Shown here: in pieces, positions 1 to 12,556 of the stretch | Layout: each line of letters begins with the position of its first letter | How positions within the stretch are numbered: position 1 is the stretch's first letter | Assembly (NCBI GenBank): GCA_033398695.1 | Contig: CM065802.1 | Location: forward strand, 167,023,965-167,087,964 | DNA: 64,000 nucleotides | DNA from: Orobanche coerulescens | Lineage: Eukaryota > Streptophyta > Magnoliopsida > Lamiales > Orobanchaceae | Direction of reading: 5' to 3' | Program-made: the position numbers and the translations under genes | The notes under the pieces: generated by a model | Database searches by the model: none | Told to the model about the DNA's origin: nothing | Seen by the model: the letters and a program-made list of their open reading frames with translations, nothing else

Positions 1-2016
1 TGCTAGAGAATAGGCTTTAATCAATGAACATGGCTAAGAAGGATCATCGGGGGGTCTTTGGCATCACACATGCTTATGAAAGCAAGACGCAGATGACATA
101 AATATCATCATCGGTCATTAGCCCTGCTCACGACTCCACCAACGTACTTTGGTGTCTTTGATCCAACTAGCTTCTTTGTTCAAAGAAAAAATGATGTCCA
201 TGGCAATACCGTGGTATATTGATCATCAAATTGTCCAAACTCCGGACTATTAAAGCCTAAATGTGTCAATGTCCCAATACATCTTCTGGTTACCAAAACC
301 GATGCAAGCCGGACCATATTGACTCATGAATATTTTCTTTTCACATATCCACTACAAGTGATGCATAAGATTTTATTTATCACAAATCACAATGAAATGC
401 TATGAGTGATACACTTTGGCATATATGTCATCGAGTCATAACATGGTTCAATTGTTACGGAACATATGTGACTAGAAAACATCATTCAGCGTTCAACAAC
501 TTGAGCATTATACCACTCATTGATTGTGATGACTTAGTCATCATAGTCCCAATGGATTTATAACACGAAATCCAAAAATATTGTGTTCCTTGGAAATAGC
601 TTAGTACGAACTCAATTTCGCTTGCAAAATTTTTACAAACATGAGCATAGCGAACACTCTAACAACATAGAGATTTTGATATGATCAAAATGATCTATCA
701 TATTGAGTGCATAACATGGCAAGGTTATATACCTAAGGGGCAAAATTACGACACAAGCATGGTGTAACACTACCATACACACGCTCGACCTTCTTATAAG
801 GGTGCGTATTTTGGGTTTCCCCAAGGAAACTGTTTTTCAACATTTGAAAGATGATATTATAGCGTACAATGTATACTAAAAATCGCATCATCTGTGCCAA
901 ATTCGGTCAAAAATAGGTTGAAAAACATGTGTCACAAGATCACTTGCAAATTCAAGATGGGAACCAAGTTGGTTGGGACAAAAGTTAGCACAATCGCTGG
1001 AAATAAAAATTCCGCGCAGCTTGACCTTTGTTCACTAAAACAGTGATAACTCCCTTGTTAGGAAGGTTATGGATGAACGGTCAAATGTTCTGGAAACTAG
1101 ACTTCCGTATCTTTCTATATATATGTTGTGCACCACAGGGATCATTAAACTCAGATCACAGTGCATGTTTTAATTGGCTGCTTTAGTATTTTTCAAGTTT
1201 AGTGAGAAAACAAGGTTGAGGCCATATCCAATGGCATAAGTGTTGATGCAAAAACATGGCAATAACAGCCATAGGTGCATTTAAACGCAGTAGTGTGTTT
1301 GATTTCTTCTCTAGACTAATGATCCTTTCGGTAACTCCAACTTGGTAAACGTGCAGAGAAAGTAGGAATGTCGGTACAGCTAAGGCTATTTAAAAACCAC
1401 TTATTCCGTTTGAACTTTCAAAGCATAAACAAATACCAAGGAGGCTGCGCCTAGTCATGATCAAAAGTGTAGACAAAATCCACCAAAGTGCATCAAATCA
1501 ACCAAGAATTTTAATTCTCAATTTGCAAGTATACGTCATAATAGTTATGTTATATGGATGCAACGCGGTGCATCAATATTAAGCATTTTGAACCATGAGA
1601 CATAATGAATATACCATAAGCAACTCGTCTTGACCATCCAATAAGATCGACTAAACATAGTCAAATGTATAAAGAGGCACATGCCTTTACAAATACTTGG
1701 AAAAGTATTCGTTCCTATAGTCACACGAACTATAATCGAGGTCAACGAATTTATGTATTTACCGCAATATGCCATTGCTTTACATGTTAAAATTCATGAG
1801 AAGTACTCTTACATTCTTTCATATATCATATTGCAAGGAGACGGTGCATGACTACACCCACATGCAATATTTTATTTTAATAAGATGAAAGATGGAGTTG
1901 TCCAAGTATGGGATTGAGTCAAGACCAACGTGGTGGTCGCTCAATTCAACGTGACAAATCCATCACAAATCGATTTTAACCACGACATATCCGTCGCAAT
2001 CGATGTTTGTCCCATT
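1..2016. other. Decayed repeat, no gene recognised
   Basis: I see no credible gene here; open frames are short and have no recognisable domains. The last 100 bases carry short dyad motifs of the type ATCCGTCGCAATCG and repeated AAATC(C/G)AT. Similar motifs occur in subterminal regions of plant CACTA-like transposons, and related sequence resumes at 10302, past the inserted retrotransposon. No terminal inverted repeat was found, so the class is left open. Confidence 0.4.
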
Positions 2017-2588
2017 TGTACTGTAATATCCGCAATTTTCGATTTTTGGTAAATTTCTTTTTTCGGCCGGAGTCCGTTTTGACGGCTCGCTCATGACCGT
2101 TTCGTCATTCTGAGAATGATTAATTCTACACTTTTTGTCATCCGAGTTCGTTTCGGTGTTGTTTTGTTGAGTTCTGTGGTTTTTAGCGACTTTTCCGCAC
2201 TTGAGTTCGATTCTTGCGAATCTCGTCAAAGCTATTGTTTCGAGTTTCCCGCAAGTCCGTTTAACTTTGTTAGACGTGTTGTGAACTTCAGTTTGGTTAT
2301 TCGATCACGTATCGTGATTTCCGGGCGTTTTGGGCCATTTTGTAATTTCTTGAAAATTACGGGTATCCATATTTGTATTTGTCGTCTTGACCCTTTTCTT
2401 GGTCGCGTATGATTAATTATTGCATTACGTTTTCATCTCGAGTCGTTGACGTCGTCCGCGAACTTTTCGTCGTGTCCGTTCCGGGCGTTTTCGGAAATCG
2501 AGGCGTCGGGTCGTGGCGAGCGGTGGCCGGACGGGTGCGGGATCGCCGACGAGTCTTGGACATCGCCGAGCGAGCACGGCAACCGGCG

Positions 2589-3007
2589 AAGCGCACGCCA
2601 CGGCGGGGCGCGCGCTAGCTTCAGCAGTGTAGCGCACGCTGTCGAGTCACCCAGACGTCTGTGCTCGGGCTGGACAGAGGTATTCGAGGTTACGGACTCG
2701 GTCAGGATTGGCGGGTAGCGCACGCTCTGTCGGTCGTAGCGCGCGCTAACCGGCAGGGGTAGCGCCGCCGGCCGACTAGCGACGCCACGGGATGAGTTGT
2801 CGATCCGGTGGCTACCGGAGCCAGCTTAGCGCGCGAGCTTCGGCCAGAGCGCACGCTAGCGTGAGTCGGGCGGTCGAGTCACGGTCGGCGAATTGGTCGG
2901 TGGTGCCGGGTCGTGCGGGCCATGGCCGAGTGTGCTCGGCCGACATCTTGGCCGATAGCGCACGCTAAGTCGGAAGGCTAGCGCACGCTAGTTCCCGATA
3001 TATAAAT
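2589..3007 (+). promoter_or_regulatory. U3 dyad-box array and TATA box (5' LTR, element 1)
   Basis: About nine copies or near copies of a 12-bp dyad, TAGCGCACGCTA (exact at 2956-2967 and 2979-2990), several degenerate to GCGCGCTA forms. The last box lies nine bases before TATATAAAT (2999-3007). The position fits a U3 core promoter; binding by a factor is inferred. Confidence 0.7.
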
Positions 3008-3677
3008 GACAGACAGCTGACTTTCTCCGTCATTTTTCATTTCCTTTCTCTTCGGTCATGGTGAGGTTTCGGAGGAGACGAAACCATGTTGTTGAACAAC
3101 AAATCCATGAAGTTCTTGAGGTTATATCGTTGATCAATCATCCTATAACATCCTTCGATCCAAATAATCAAGGTTAGATCTTTAGAACCCTATTTTTGGG
3201 TAGATTTGGGGATTTTCGCGTTTTTGTCCGATTCGTTCCGTTTTGTCGATTAATTCATGATGAATATGATTAATCTTGTTGGTATTCTTAGTTTCCCTAC
3301 GGATTCATGGTATATTTCGTGATTTTTACGGAATCGAGAGGGTTTGGTTGTGGTCCGCCCTCGTTGTTTATATACGAATATACATGAATCGTAGGCGGGT
3401 TTTCGGGTGTATTCCAATTCCATATTCATTTAGAAATGGTTGTGATTGTATTCTTCGAATCGTTAGGTTCGGTTTCATTGGTTCTTAGCGTTCGTCGGCG
3501 ACTTTCCTTTCCGTTCGTTGCGTCGTCAATAATTCAAGGCAAGTATTTTTGGGAACCTTTATGCTTAACGTGAAATGGTAATGTATATTGTTTGTAAATT
3601 ACTCACCTTGTGTTGGCAGACGGGTCAAGGAGGGAAATCTATCTCGCCGCCTGGATTTCACGAGTTTCGTGCATGCT

Positions 3678-3850
3678 AGCCAACTCGTTAGGGTCCTTGC
3701 AAGGCCCCGAGTGAGAATGTATGTTGCCGCCTGTTCTCACGGCATAGCGTGTGCGTGGTTTTGTTTTTACGTAATTGTAGCCAACTCGTTAGGGTCCTGT
3801 GAGGCCCCGAGTGAGAATGTATGCTTCCGCCTGTTCTCAAGGCTAATTGT
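3678..3850 (+). repeat. 101-bp direct duplication inside LTR 1
   Basis: Two tandem copies start AGCCAACTCGTTAGGGTCC at 3678 and 3779, each followed by GAGGCCCCGAGTGAGAATGT or a close variant. The 3' LTR repeats the structure near 9570-9730. A related duplicated block occurs in the solo LTR at 61640-61800. Confidence 0.85.
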
Positions 3851-4406
3851 TTGACTGTTTATTTTCAGGAAAGACATGTCTGGTTTTGACTTTCGAATTG
3901 ATATTGGTGCATGTACTATGAAATGTGTAAGCGATTGGTTTGCCTTGAATACTTGTACTAGCGTAATTGCTAACCCCTTTGGGGACCCGTTGTCGGGGAA
4001 ATTCTTGTTATGGATTTGTGTTATGTTCAGACGAGCGGGCGCTGGGATGGTACGAGGATGTTGGCCAAGGTTGTTGACATGTGCAATTGAGTCTTGTTAT
4101 TTCCTACTGTCTCTTTTGATGTGGATATTTTTCCAAATTGTAAACTTATAGATTGTACTCGCGAGTACTTAGGCTTTTCCTCTCAGATTGTGATTGGTCT
4201 TTGTTGGAGATTCTTGTATTTGTCGGTTGATGTTTATTATGCGGTTGTACGGACGTGTTGTTTTATGTTCTTGTTGTTAACAATTGTTTCCTTGCTAACC
4301 GAGACGGTTAGTCGAGAGGTGTTTTCTTGTGTTAGCCTGGTGGATCCCAGGTAGGGGTCCACGGCGCTGTAATACACCTCGAATATCTTGGGGGTGTTAC
4401 AGAAAA

Positions 4407-4418
4407 TGGTATCAGAGC
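4407..4418 (+). other. Primer binding site, tRNA-iMet
   Basis: TGGTATCAGAGC starts five bases after the 5' LTR end and is the standard complement of the 3' end of plant initiator tRNA-Met. It fixes the element orientation as plus. Confidence 0.92.
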
Positions 4419-5693
4419 TCTAGGTTTATGGATACCTAGGCTTGTTGGTTATTTGGGTCTAGTTGTGTTTTGTTTTGCACATTGTCACACCGCTGCTGGC
4501 ATCTCAGTACATCCAGTGCTCGTAAGTTTTCCTTACTCGATTCTCTTGTTTTCTCGTATTGAAATTCCACTTCTTGAACTGTGATTGCCTCTCTCGTACT
4601 TATTGTCGAGTTGTTTTTCGATCCATCCGGTTCGTGCACTTTTGATTCTAGTATTGCGCAGCCCTTTATCTCTCTGGAGTATGTGCGCCGTTCTGGGCTT
4701 GACCGTTTGTTGTTTTGCGAGCCTTCCATCGCTAAAGTTCCTAGCATTGGTGGGATCGTTGGTGATCGAAAGGTCCAAATTTTGCTCCGTGGTATATTGT
4801 GAGAGGGCTTGACTCTCTAGTCTTTTGTTGTATGGTGGAATCTGTGTTTGGTAATTGCGATATACTAAATGTATGTTGAGCCGAATGTCTTGATGGGTTG
4901 GACACCGAAGGGTGCGGTATGATGTAGAAGTTTTGAACATTGATATGTTCCGGTATAGGTATTGATGGCAGAGTTTGTTGAGAAACTCACATAGCTGGTT
5001 TCGACATACGTCCAAATCGGTGATCTTTGGTTACGCTGTCAAACTTGAAGAGATAGTTTGACATATGCTTGGAATTAGTATTCTCGAGTTGCGCTTATTG
5101 AACTGGTGATTTTTGAATGCCGTATATGCGTGTGTTCGGAAATTGTTGGTACTTGGCTAATTATTGTTATTTACAATCAATGTGTTTCTATTAATAATAA
5201 TACATGCGGCGTGCATGCTTGAAAATTTCTTAGACTTGATCGTATTGTGGGTTTTTGAAAGTGACATGAATTTGGGCGAGCCAGCCTTGTATTTTCAAAT
5301 AAAACCTTGACTCGGTATTTAAAGGTCGTGTTTAAAAGTGTTTTAGGACATTTTATAAAATGCCACCGCTGTTAAGCCCTTGTCGTATTTGAAAGGGTCT
5401 TGAAAACGATTTTTAACTTATCGGTTTTATTTTCGAATAAGTAAAGTATACGATTTTAAAATTAGATTAGCCTGGGGAAACCTAGGCTGTCGAGTCAAGT
5501 TGTGTTTGTTGAGTTTTGTCTCGTCGGATTTTGTCTGACTTAGTCGCATCGCGACGCGTCGTTTGAGATCATTGGTCTTTTTAGCATTTTCGGAATGACA
5601 TGGGAAATTGTGCTTAGCCTGGTAAATCCTTGTGAGAAAGGTTTACGGCATGTAATTTTTCTGATGTGTTCTGTTGTTGTCTCTGTGGGTCAT

Positions 5694-5952
5694 TAGCGCA
5701 CGCTACGCTTTGCAGCTAGCGCGCGCAAGAGTGCGTTGGTAGCACGCTAAGGGGAGGATAGCGCACGCTACCTGGTAGTTCAGGGCAGTCCAGGAGCTAC
5801 TGGACTGGGCCTGAAGTTCCCGTTAGCGCACGCTAACACTTGGGGTTAGCGCACGCTAACAGTGTATTTTTGGCCAGGAGTTTTGTTTGGTGCCGTGATA
5901 GCGCACGCTAACCTTAATGATTAGCGCACGCTAATTGTGTCCAGTATAAATA
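5694..5952 (+). promoter_or_regulatory. Third dyad-box array with TATA box, inside element 1
   Basis: Eight boxes, mostly exact TAGCGCACGCTA (for example 5694-5705 and 5922-5933). They are followed by TATAAATA at 5945-5952, which sits in a small palindrome CCAGTATAAATACTGG (5941-5956). The layout matches the LTR promoters but lies between the LTRs. Confidence 0.7.
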
Positions 5953-7911
5953 CTGGACACCAGTCTGGAAGTTGCATTTTTCTTCATTTCTTCTCCTTCC
6001 TCCATGAGTTTGAGACGTAGCGACTCGGTTTTGCATCTGGGCTGATTTTTCTTACCACCCAAAGGTGTTTTGGAGTATCCTAGATGATTTTTAACATCAT
6101 CTAATCCATTGTTCTTCGCCGAATCTAGGTATTTTCTTGAATCCCTAGAGTTGACTTTTTGGAGTTTTGTTCTTGATATCGTTTTCCATCCAGTTTTGAT
6201 AAACCGATTGTTGTTTTAACGATGTTGTTAAACATATCCTGAGGATTGTATATCACTGTCGTGATTTTGAGCGATTTGATGCGTGTGATATGATGTGTTT
6301 GAGTAAAGGTTGATACGTGCGAATTTTGGGCATTTTGGCCTATTGTACTTCTGAAAAACCTTGAGTATCTTAGAAAATAAACCTCGAGACGTACTTTTAA
6401 AATAAATTATTTTCTCACAGTGCTCTCAAGATGCCTACTAGTGTCACGCTATGTTTCAAAATTATTCTACTTTGAGGATCAAAATATTTTGAAATATTTC
6501 TAATGATTTAGAAACATATTCGCTTAGACCCGAAGGTCGAATATAACTGAAGAGTTTTAATTTAACGAAAGGTGTCTTCATTTTTTTTCAAACGCAAGAT
6601 GATTTTTTTTGTCTCGATGACGATGTTTGTACTACTTTTGATATTTGATACTCAAGATCAACTGGTGCTTGCAAGTTATTTTCAAAAGGTGGTTTTCGTT
6701 TTCAAAACCTATCATTCCTATTTGTGGTCCGGGAATATATGTGTGATGTTCATACTCTCGTTAGGGTGTTAACCCCCGAGTTGTTGTTGAATTGGTGGTG
6801 CGAGCGTTGAGTCGTTCGCCACACAGTTGTCGTGGTAACCTCTGTGAGGGGTGTGATATTGGTATTGGATGTTGTCGCCTTGTGGCGGTTTATGCTTTAT
6901 CGCATATATGCGAGCTGTTAGAGATCGAGTTGGTATGATTGTGTGCATCGGTGATTGTTCCGCGTTGTGTCGATTGCTTGTTATATTGTTACCTTGGTTC
7001 CGTTGTTGTGAGATTCGGGGGCGAGGTCAAAAGTAATACCCGTACTATTTTGACTTCTATATCTTCTCTTTCTCCAGTCTATCGATTCGCTCGTGTTCAT
7101 TAATACCTTGAACTTGATCTATACCTTGGTTTCATCATTCGAACGAGCAGTAATCTGGTTTTGAGTCGATCTGGTTATCGCTGTGACTTTTCCGAATTCG
7201 GTTCGACTATTGTGAATCTTGTTCGGAAGTAACATCTTTGGTTCTAATAGTTCTTTTATTCAAAGTGGATCGGATTTTGAACTTCGTATTTTTAGCTCTA
7301 TCAACTCGTTTATGCTCGTTAACATTTCGAACTTTCCTATCCCTTGCTTTTGTTGATCGAACGAGGTGGTATTGTTTGAATAACTCATTTGTCGTTGTGG
7401 CTTTTCAATCGCTATTCCCTTTCTGTGGATATTGTGGGAATGCACGTCTTGCTGTTCTCACCAGGTCATCCTGGGAGTTGTTGTTTGAATTTTATTATCC
7501 TACGTGTTTCGGACATGATTGTTCGATTTTTGTTGTCTCAATCGTTTGTTTGTTCGGTTTTTGTTCTCGTTTCGTGATTGTTCAACGTTTGGCTCGCATT
7601 TTGATTGATGAACTGTTGGGTTGGTCAATCATATTGATTTTCGTTCGTTGTGTTTTGTGATTGTTCGGATAATTGACTTGATTGTATTATCCATTTAATG
7701 ACGCTTGTCACTCGTTGATTTTATTATGTCTCTACCGGTGACGTTGTGTTAGTCGCCCTAGAGTGTATTTTCTCGCCGTATGTCTCTTTGCGTTCCTTGC
7801 AGCGTTTCGCCGACGGGCGCGAGTCTTCGGTTTTGTGTATCTCGTCGAGTTTCCTGGCAAGGGATATTGCCTCTCCCTACTTATTCTAAGTTTCGGGACG
7901 AAACTTCTTTT

Positions 7912-7924
7912 AAGGAGGGTAGAA
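7912..7924 (+). other. Polypurine tract of element 1
   Basis: AAGGAGGGTAGAA directly abuts the TG of the 3' LTR. It is preceded by TTTCGGGACGAAAC, a sequence typical just upstream of the 3' LTR in plant chromovirus-type gypsy elements. Confidence 0.85.
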
Positions 7925-10296
7925 TGTAATATCCGCAATTTTCGATTTTTGGTAAATTTCTTTTTCGGCCGGAGTCCGCTTTTGACGGCTCGCTCATGAC
8001 CGCTTCGTCATTCTCGAGAATGATTAATTCTACACTTTTGTCATCCGAGTTCGTTTCGGTGTTGTTTTGTTGAGTTACGTGGTTTTTAGCGACTTTTCCG
8101 CACTTGAGTTCGATTCTTGCGAATCTCGTCCAAAGCTTTGTTTCGAGTTTCCGCAAGTCCGTTTAACTTTGTTAGACGTGTTGTGAACTTGATTTGGTTA
8201 TTCGATCACGTATCGTGATTTCAGCGTTTGGGCCATTTTGTAATTTCTTGAAAATTACGGGTATCCATATCTGGATTTGTCGTCTTGACCCTTTTCTTGG
8301 TCGCGTATGATTAATTATTGCATTACGTTTTCATCTCGAGTCGTTGACGGCGTCCGCGACCTTTTCGTCGTGTCCGTTCCGGGCGTTTTCGGAAATCGAG
8401 GCGTCGGGTCGTGGCGAGCGGTGGCCGGACGGTGCGGGATCGGCCGGACGAGTCTTGACATCGCCGAGCAGAGCACGGCAGAACCGGCGAGCGCACGCCA
8501 CGGCCGGGGGCCGCGCTAGCTCGGCAGCAGCGCACGCTGCCGAGTCGGCCAGACGTCTATCGCCCGGACAGAGGTATTCGAGGTTCGACTCGGTCGATTG
8601 GCGGTAGCGCACGCCATCTGTCGGTCAGCGCGCGCTAACCGGCAGGGTAACGACGCCGCCGGCCGACTAGCGACGCTACGGGATGAGTTGTCGATCCGGT
8701 GGCTCTCGGGGCCAGCGCGCAGCTTCCGGCCGTAGCGCACGCTAGCGTGAGTCGGCGGTCGAGTCACGCCGCGGAATTGGTCGGTGGTGCCGGTCGTGCG
8801 GGCCATGGCCGAGTGTGCTCGGCCGACATCGGGCCGATAAGCGCACGCTAGCCGGAAGGCTAGCGCACGCTAGTTCCGGCCCAAGATATAAATGATGACC
8901 AGTGACTTTCTCCGTCATTTTTCATTTCCTTTCTCTTCGGTCATGGGCCGGGTTTCGGAGGAGACGAAACCATGTTGTTGAACAACAAATCAATGAAGTT
9001 CTTGAGGTTATATCGTTGATCAATCATCCTATAACATCCTTCGATCCAGCGAATCAAGGTTAGATCTTTAGAACCCTATTTTTGGGTAGATTTGGGGATT
9101 TTCGCGTTTTTGTCCGATTCGTTCCGTTTTGTCGATTAATTCATGATGAATATGATTAATCTTGTTGGTATTCTTAGTTTCCCTACGGATTCATGGTATA
9201 TTTCGTGATTTTTACGGAATCGAGAGGGTTTGGTTGTGGTCCGCCCTCGTTGTTGTTTATATACGAATATACATGAATCGTAGGCGGGTTTTCGGGTGTA
9301 TTCCATTTCCATATTCATTTAGAAATGGTTGTGATTGTATTCTTCGAATCGTTAGGTTCGGTTTCATTGGTTCTTAGCGTTCGTCGGCGACTTTCCTTTC
9401 CGTTCGTTGCGTCGTCAATAATTCAAGGCAAGTATTTTTGGGAACCTTTATGCTTAACGTGAAATGGTAATGTATATTGTTTGTAAATTACTCACCTTGT
9501 GTTGGCCCGACGGGGTCAAGGAGGGAAATCTATGCTGCCGCCCTGGATTTCACGAGTTTCGTGCATGCTAGCCAACTCGTTAGGGTCCTTGCAAGGCCCC
9601 GAGTGAGAATGTATCTTGCCGCCTGTTCTCACGGCATAGCGTGTGCGTGGTTTTGTTTTTCGTAATTGTAGCCAACTCGTTAGGGTCCCCGTGAGGCCCC
9701 GAGTGAGAATGTATGCCGCGCCTGTTCTCAAGGCTAATTGTTTCGATTTATTTTCCGAAAAGACATGTCTGGTTTTGACTTTCGAATTGATATTGGTGCA
9801 TGTACTATGAAATGTGTAAGCGATTGGTTTGCCTTGAATACTTGTACTAGCGTAATTGCTAACCCTTTGGGGACCCGTTGTCGGGAAATTCTTGTTATGG
9901 ATTTCGAGGTTATGTTCAATGCATTTGAGCGGGCTACTGGATGGTACGAGGATGTTGGCCAAGGTTGTTGACATGTGCAATTGAGTCTTGTTATTTCCTA
10001 CTGTCTCTTTTGATGTGGATATTTTTCCAAATTGTAAACTTATAGATTGTACTCGCGAGTACTTAGGCTTTTCCTCTCAGATTGTGATTGGTCTTTGTTG
10101 GAGTTACTGTATTTGTCGGTTGATGTTTATTATGCCGGTTGTACCGGACGTGTTGTTTTATGTTCTTGTTGTTAACAATTGTTTCCTTGCTAACCGAGAC
10201 GGTTAGTCGAGAGGTGTTTTCTTGTGTTAGCCTGGTGGATCCCAGGTAGGGGTCCACGGCGCTGTAATACACCTCGAATATCTTGGGGGTGTTACA
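7925..10296 (+). repeat. 3' LTR of element 1
   Basis: 2372 bp, the partner of the 5' LTR. Its dyad boxes run 8489-8872 and its TATAAAT is at 8887-8893. Differences from the 5' LTR are concentrated in GC-rich stretches and are largely 1-3-base C or G insertions and deletions. Confidence 0.9.
8489..8893 (+). promoter_or_regulatory. U3 dyad-box array and TATA box (3' LTR, element 1)
   Basis: Same array as in the 5' LTR, with an exact box at 8861-8872 and the TATA box 14 bases later. Several individual boxes differ between the two LTRs, while the array and its distance to the TATA box are kept. Confidence 0.7.
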
Positions 10297-10301
10297 TGTA
10301 C

Positions 10302-10920
10302 GCCATAAATTCGTGACTAATCATGAACAAGTTATAACTTTATTGTTACCGACAATGTTCATTTTTTTCAATTGTTGGTTTAAAATCAACAAAACGGCGA
10401 CGTCAAATCGCACCCAAAACGTGGTGTATGCAACAACCACAAATATCGACTTTCAACAATTATCCGTGACTCCTCCAGGACCGTCACACAGTTTACTTCA
10501 ACATACGAGAGTGATACCACCTCTCATAGTCTCATCCACCGCAAAGTAGCGTGGGAGATAAAGAACCCAATTCCCCAATTCCCAAAAAAAATTCCCAAAA
10601 GAGAGAAATTGAAAAACGGGAACTTTAATAAAATCTTACGGGTACTTGGTTCCATATTTGCTTTGATCCTTGAACGGGAGCTTCTCTCCATTTGAGCAAT
10701 ATTTTCGTGGTACTCGGTTCCATATTTGATCCTTGAATGGGATAATAAATATGGCTTCTCTCCATATTTTGCACATCATCATGAGCAATATATTTTTCTA
10801 TATTCACGTAAAACATAAACATGGTAAGATTTATAAGTGTACAAATTAATGAACAAATGAATCATTAATTAGGAAAAGATGGAGAGTTGAGAAACGCACG
10901 GATAGGGCTACTGAGCTCGA
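10302..10920. other. Right flank of element 1, no gene
   Basis: Continuation of the sequence interrupted at 2021. Contains several GACG/CGTC-type short motifs and an internal near-repeat (CGGGTACTTGGTTCCATATTTG against CGTGGTACTCGGTTCCATATTTG, about 10637 and 10706). No coding region recognised. Confidence 0.4.
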
Positions 10921-11886
10921 TAATTCGGCCGAAAAAGGACTCGAGCGCGGCGATGCAGCAGCTCGGTATTGGATGAGGTCGGATCTCCAAATTTCCTCGT
11001 AAAAATCTACTTCTGTTCGGCGGTAGATTTAGTAATCAATATTACTCAGAATCCGATCTCCACCGTTGAATACACAGATATTTGTGTTGGGAAGTGGCTG
11101 TCAAAATTTCACACCGATCCGACGGTTAACGAATCGGAAAACATGATTTTTTCGTAGGGCATACCGACAATTTATTTGGTAAATTGCAATCTTCGTGCCA
11201 ATCGCCGTTTGGGCCGTCTTTTTTTTTTTTTGTTCCAATTAGGCCAGCTACTAGAGGCCCAACTCTTCAAAAGAGGCCCAGTTTGTCTAGTCTAGTACAC
11301 ATTGCACGCTCACACGCAATGCCCAATTTGTCTCATCCAGTCTACTACACATTGCGTGCACCCACGCACACACTGGTACAACAGCGGCGGGCGATAATGA
11401 AGCGGGCAAACGGATCGACAGGCTTAGCGGTTGCGGGTTTAGGTTTGAGGCGGGCTGGGTCCGATTCTTCTGGTTCGTGGGCTCTGCAAAGAGGGGTCGG
11501 ACCGAATCCGGAATATGGAGCAGAGGTTGCAGATCTGAGGCCCCGAAGCGGCGGCGGCGCTGCGGCAAAGACGAAGCAACCTTAGGGTTCGGCGGAGAAG
11601 CTGGCGATCTGGATCGAACTGGGGCTTGGCTCCGTCGTGGGCGGAGGTCTGCTACGGATCAGGTTCGGCGGCGGGGCGGAGCTAGGGTTGATGGTCGACG
11701 GTTGGTTGTAGGCTTAGGGTTTCGGCCGCAGTGGTACGAGGTTGACGGCGACAGCAATTTTCTTCTTGAAGAAGATGACGCTATGGCTAGGTTTTCAGAA
11801 AAATCTTTTTTTTTTTCGGATTTCTAAGGTTTTTGGACGAATTTTTTTTCGGAATTACTCAGTTGAAAGACTAAGTGCTGATAACG
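10921..11886 (-). other. Leader region of a minus-strand copia-type element
   Basis: Read on the minus strand this follows a short LTR and starts with a GTTATCAGCAC primer-site-like sequence. It is then rich in AAACCCTA and CGCC stretches, as is the leader after the LTR at 53231-53418. Frames open on the plus strand here look like by-products of GC-rich leader sequence. No gag domain is visible. Confidence 0.45.
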
Positions 11887-12123
11887 TGTTTCAGGAGAAA
11901 GTAAAAGACTGTAAATACGAGTCAATCAATTGTATTCATAACACTGATAGAGGGGCCTTTATATATGTATTACAATGAGAGTCCTTCCATACACAGGATT
12001 CATAGATAAGATAAGACATCTAATAGGATCCTACTACCTCTAGAAAGATCTAGAACCTTCCATCTATGTATCTACAATCAATATTAGGTAAGACACATCA
12101 CAGGATTTATAATTCCCGGAACA
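11887..12123 (-). repeat. Short copia-type LTR (single copy seen)
   Basis: On the minus strand this 237-bp stretch starts TGTTCCGGGAAT and ends CCTGAAACA. It contains a TATATAAAGG box and is followed at once by CGTTATCAGCAC, a primer-binding-like sequence. No partner LTR or target duplication was found, so the left boundary is uncertain and this is probably a truncated element. Confidence 0.55.
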
Positions 12124-12556
12124 AAAACAAAATTATTTCTTTTAGCCAGGTATTATTTTGGTAGTTATTTTTTTTTTTTTGTGTTTTGTCGGATATGTAG
12201 GCGTTAGTTTAATAATGTTGGCCAAGTATTGAGATTATCAAATAGGCCGAATGAGGACGAAAAATGATACAATCACAACCGTTGTAATGGTTGTGTTTGT
12301 TTTGAACCATTGATGATGTGGGTGGTGGGGTAGGTGATGGAATAAATAATGAATTTAGTGATAAATGTATGGTGAGATGATGTGTTGTAAAATTTGGTTG
12401 TGTAAATTGGTTGTGCATGTAGCATTGTTGAATGAGGACCAAGCCTATAGTGAATCAAGATTGTTATTATTCTATTCACACATATTCCGTTTTAGGGTTT
12501 CGTCTCTTTCTTTCCTCTCGATCCCAGATCTAGATCTGATCTCTGCCTTCTCTCCA
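12124..12556. other. Non-coding upstream region
   Basis: AT- and GT-rich. The last 80 bases (TTTAGGGTTTCGTCTCTTTC) look like a plant 5' UTR for the pseudogene that starts at 12557. No other feature recognised. Confidence 0.4.

Larger units (their letters stand above)
2022..4401 (+). repeat. 5' LTR of element 1
   Basis: 2380-bp long terminal repeat with TG...CA ends. Its order is: a start shared with the solo LTR at 59744; a GC-rich array of dyad boxes (2589-2990); a TATA box at 2999-3007; a 101-bp tandem duplication; and a 3' end of the form GCCTGGTGGATCC...GGGGGTGTTACA. That 3' end is shared, with divergence, by the LTRs ending at 44875, 51119 and 62576, so all belong to one superfamily. 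Confidence 0.9.
4402..7924 (+). other. Non-coding interior of element 1
   Basis: 3523 bp without a recognisable gag, protease, integrase or RT. Part of it looks like an LTR of a related family: an end-like segment at 5620-5660 (AGCCTGGTAAATCC...ACGGCATGTAAT) is followed by its own dyad-box array and TATA box. The 6770-6850 stretch (TTAACCCCCGAGTTG) resembles the solo LTR near 62200. I therefore read much of the interior as LTR-derived filler rather than worn-out pol. Confidence 0.6.
2022..10296 (+). mobile_element. LTR retrotransposon 1, large-LTR non-coding element (LARD-like)
   Basis: A complete LTR element with a perfect 5-bp target duplication, TGTAC, at 2017-2021 and 10297-10301. The two LTRs (2022-4401 and 7925-10296) begin TGTAATATCC and end GGTGTTACA. 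A tRNA-iMet primer site follows the 5' LTR and a polypurine tract precedes the 3' LTR, so the element reads on the plus strand. The 3.5-kb interior has no gag or pol that I can recognise. Mobility would therefore have depended on proteins from a relative. The GGGACGAAAC...AAGGAGGG sequence before the 3' LTR resembles that of Ty3/gypsy chromoviruses (Tekay/Del type); the clade is inferred. Confidence 0.9.

Noticed and set aside
4436..5015. Minus-strand frames up to 160 codons after the primer site of element 1
   Set aside because: No gag-like pattern, wrong strand for the element, and no similarity to the Gag of element 2.
11184..11827. GC-rich plus-strand frames of about 115-130 codons
   Set aside because: Low-complexity Arg/Gly-rich translations of the antisense of a retrotransposon leader.
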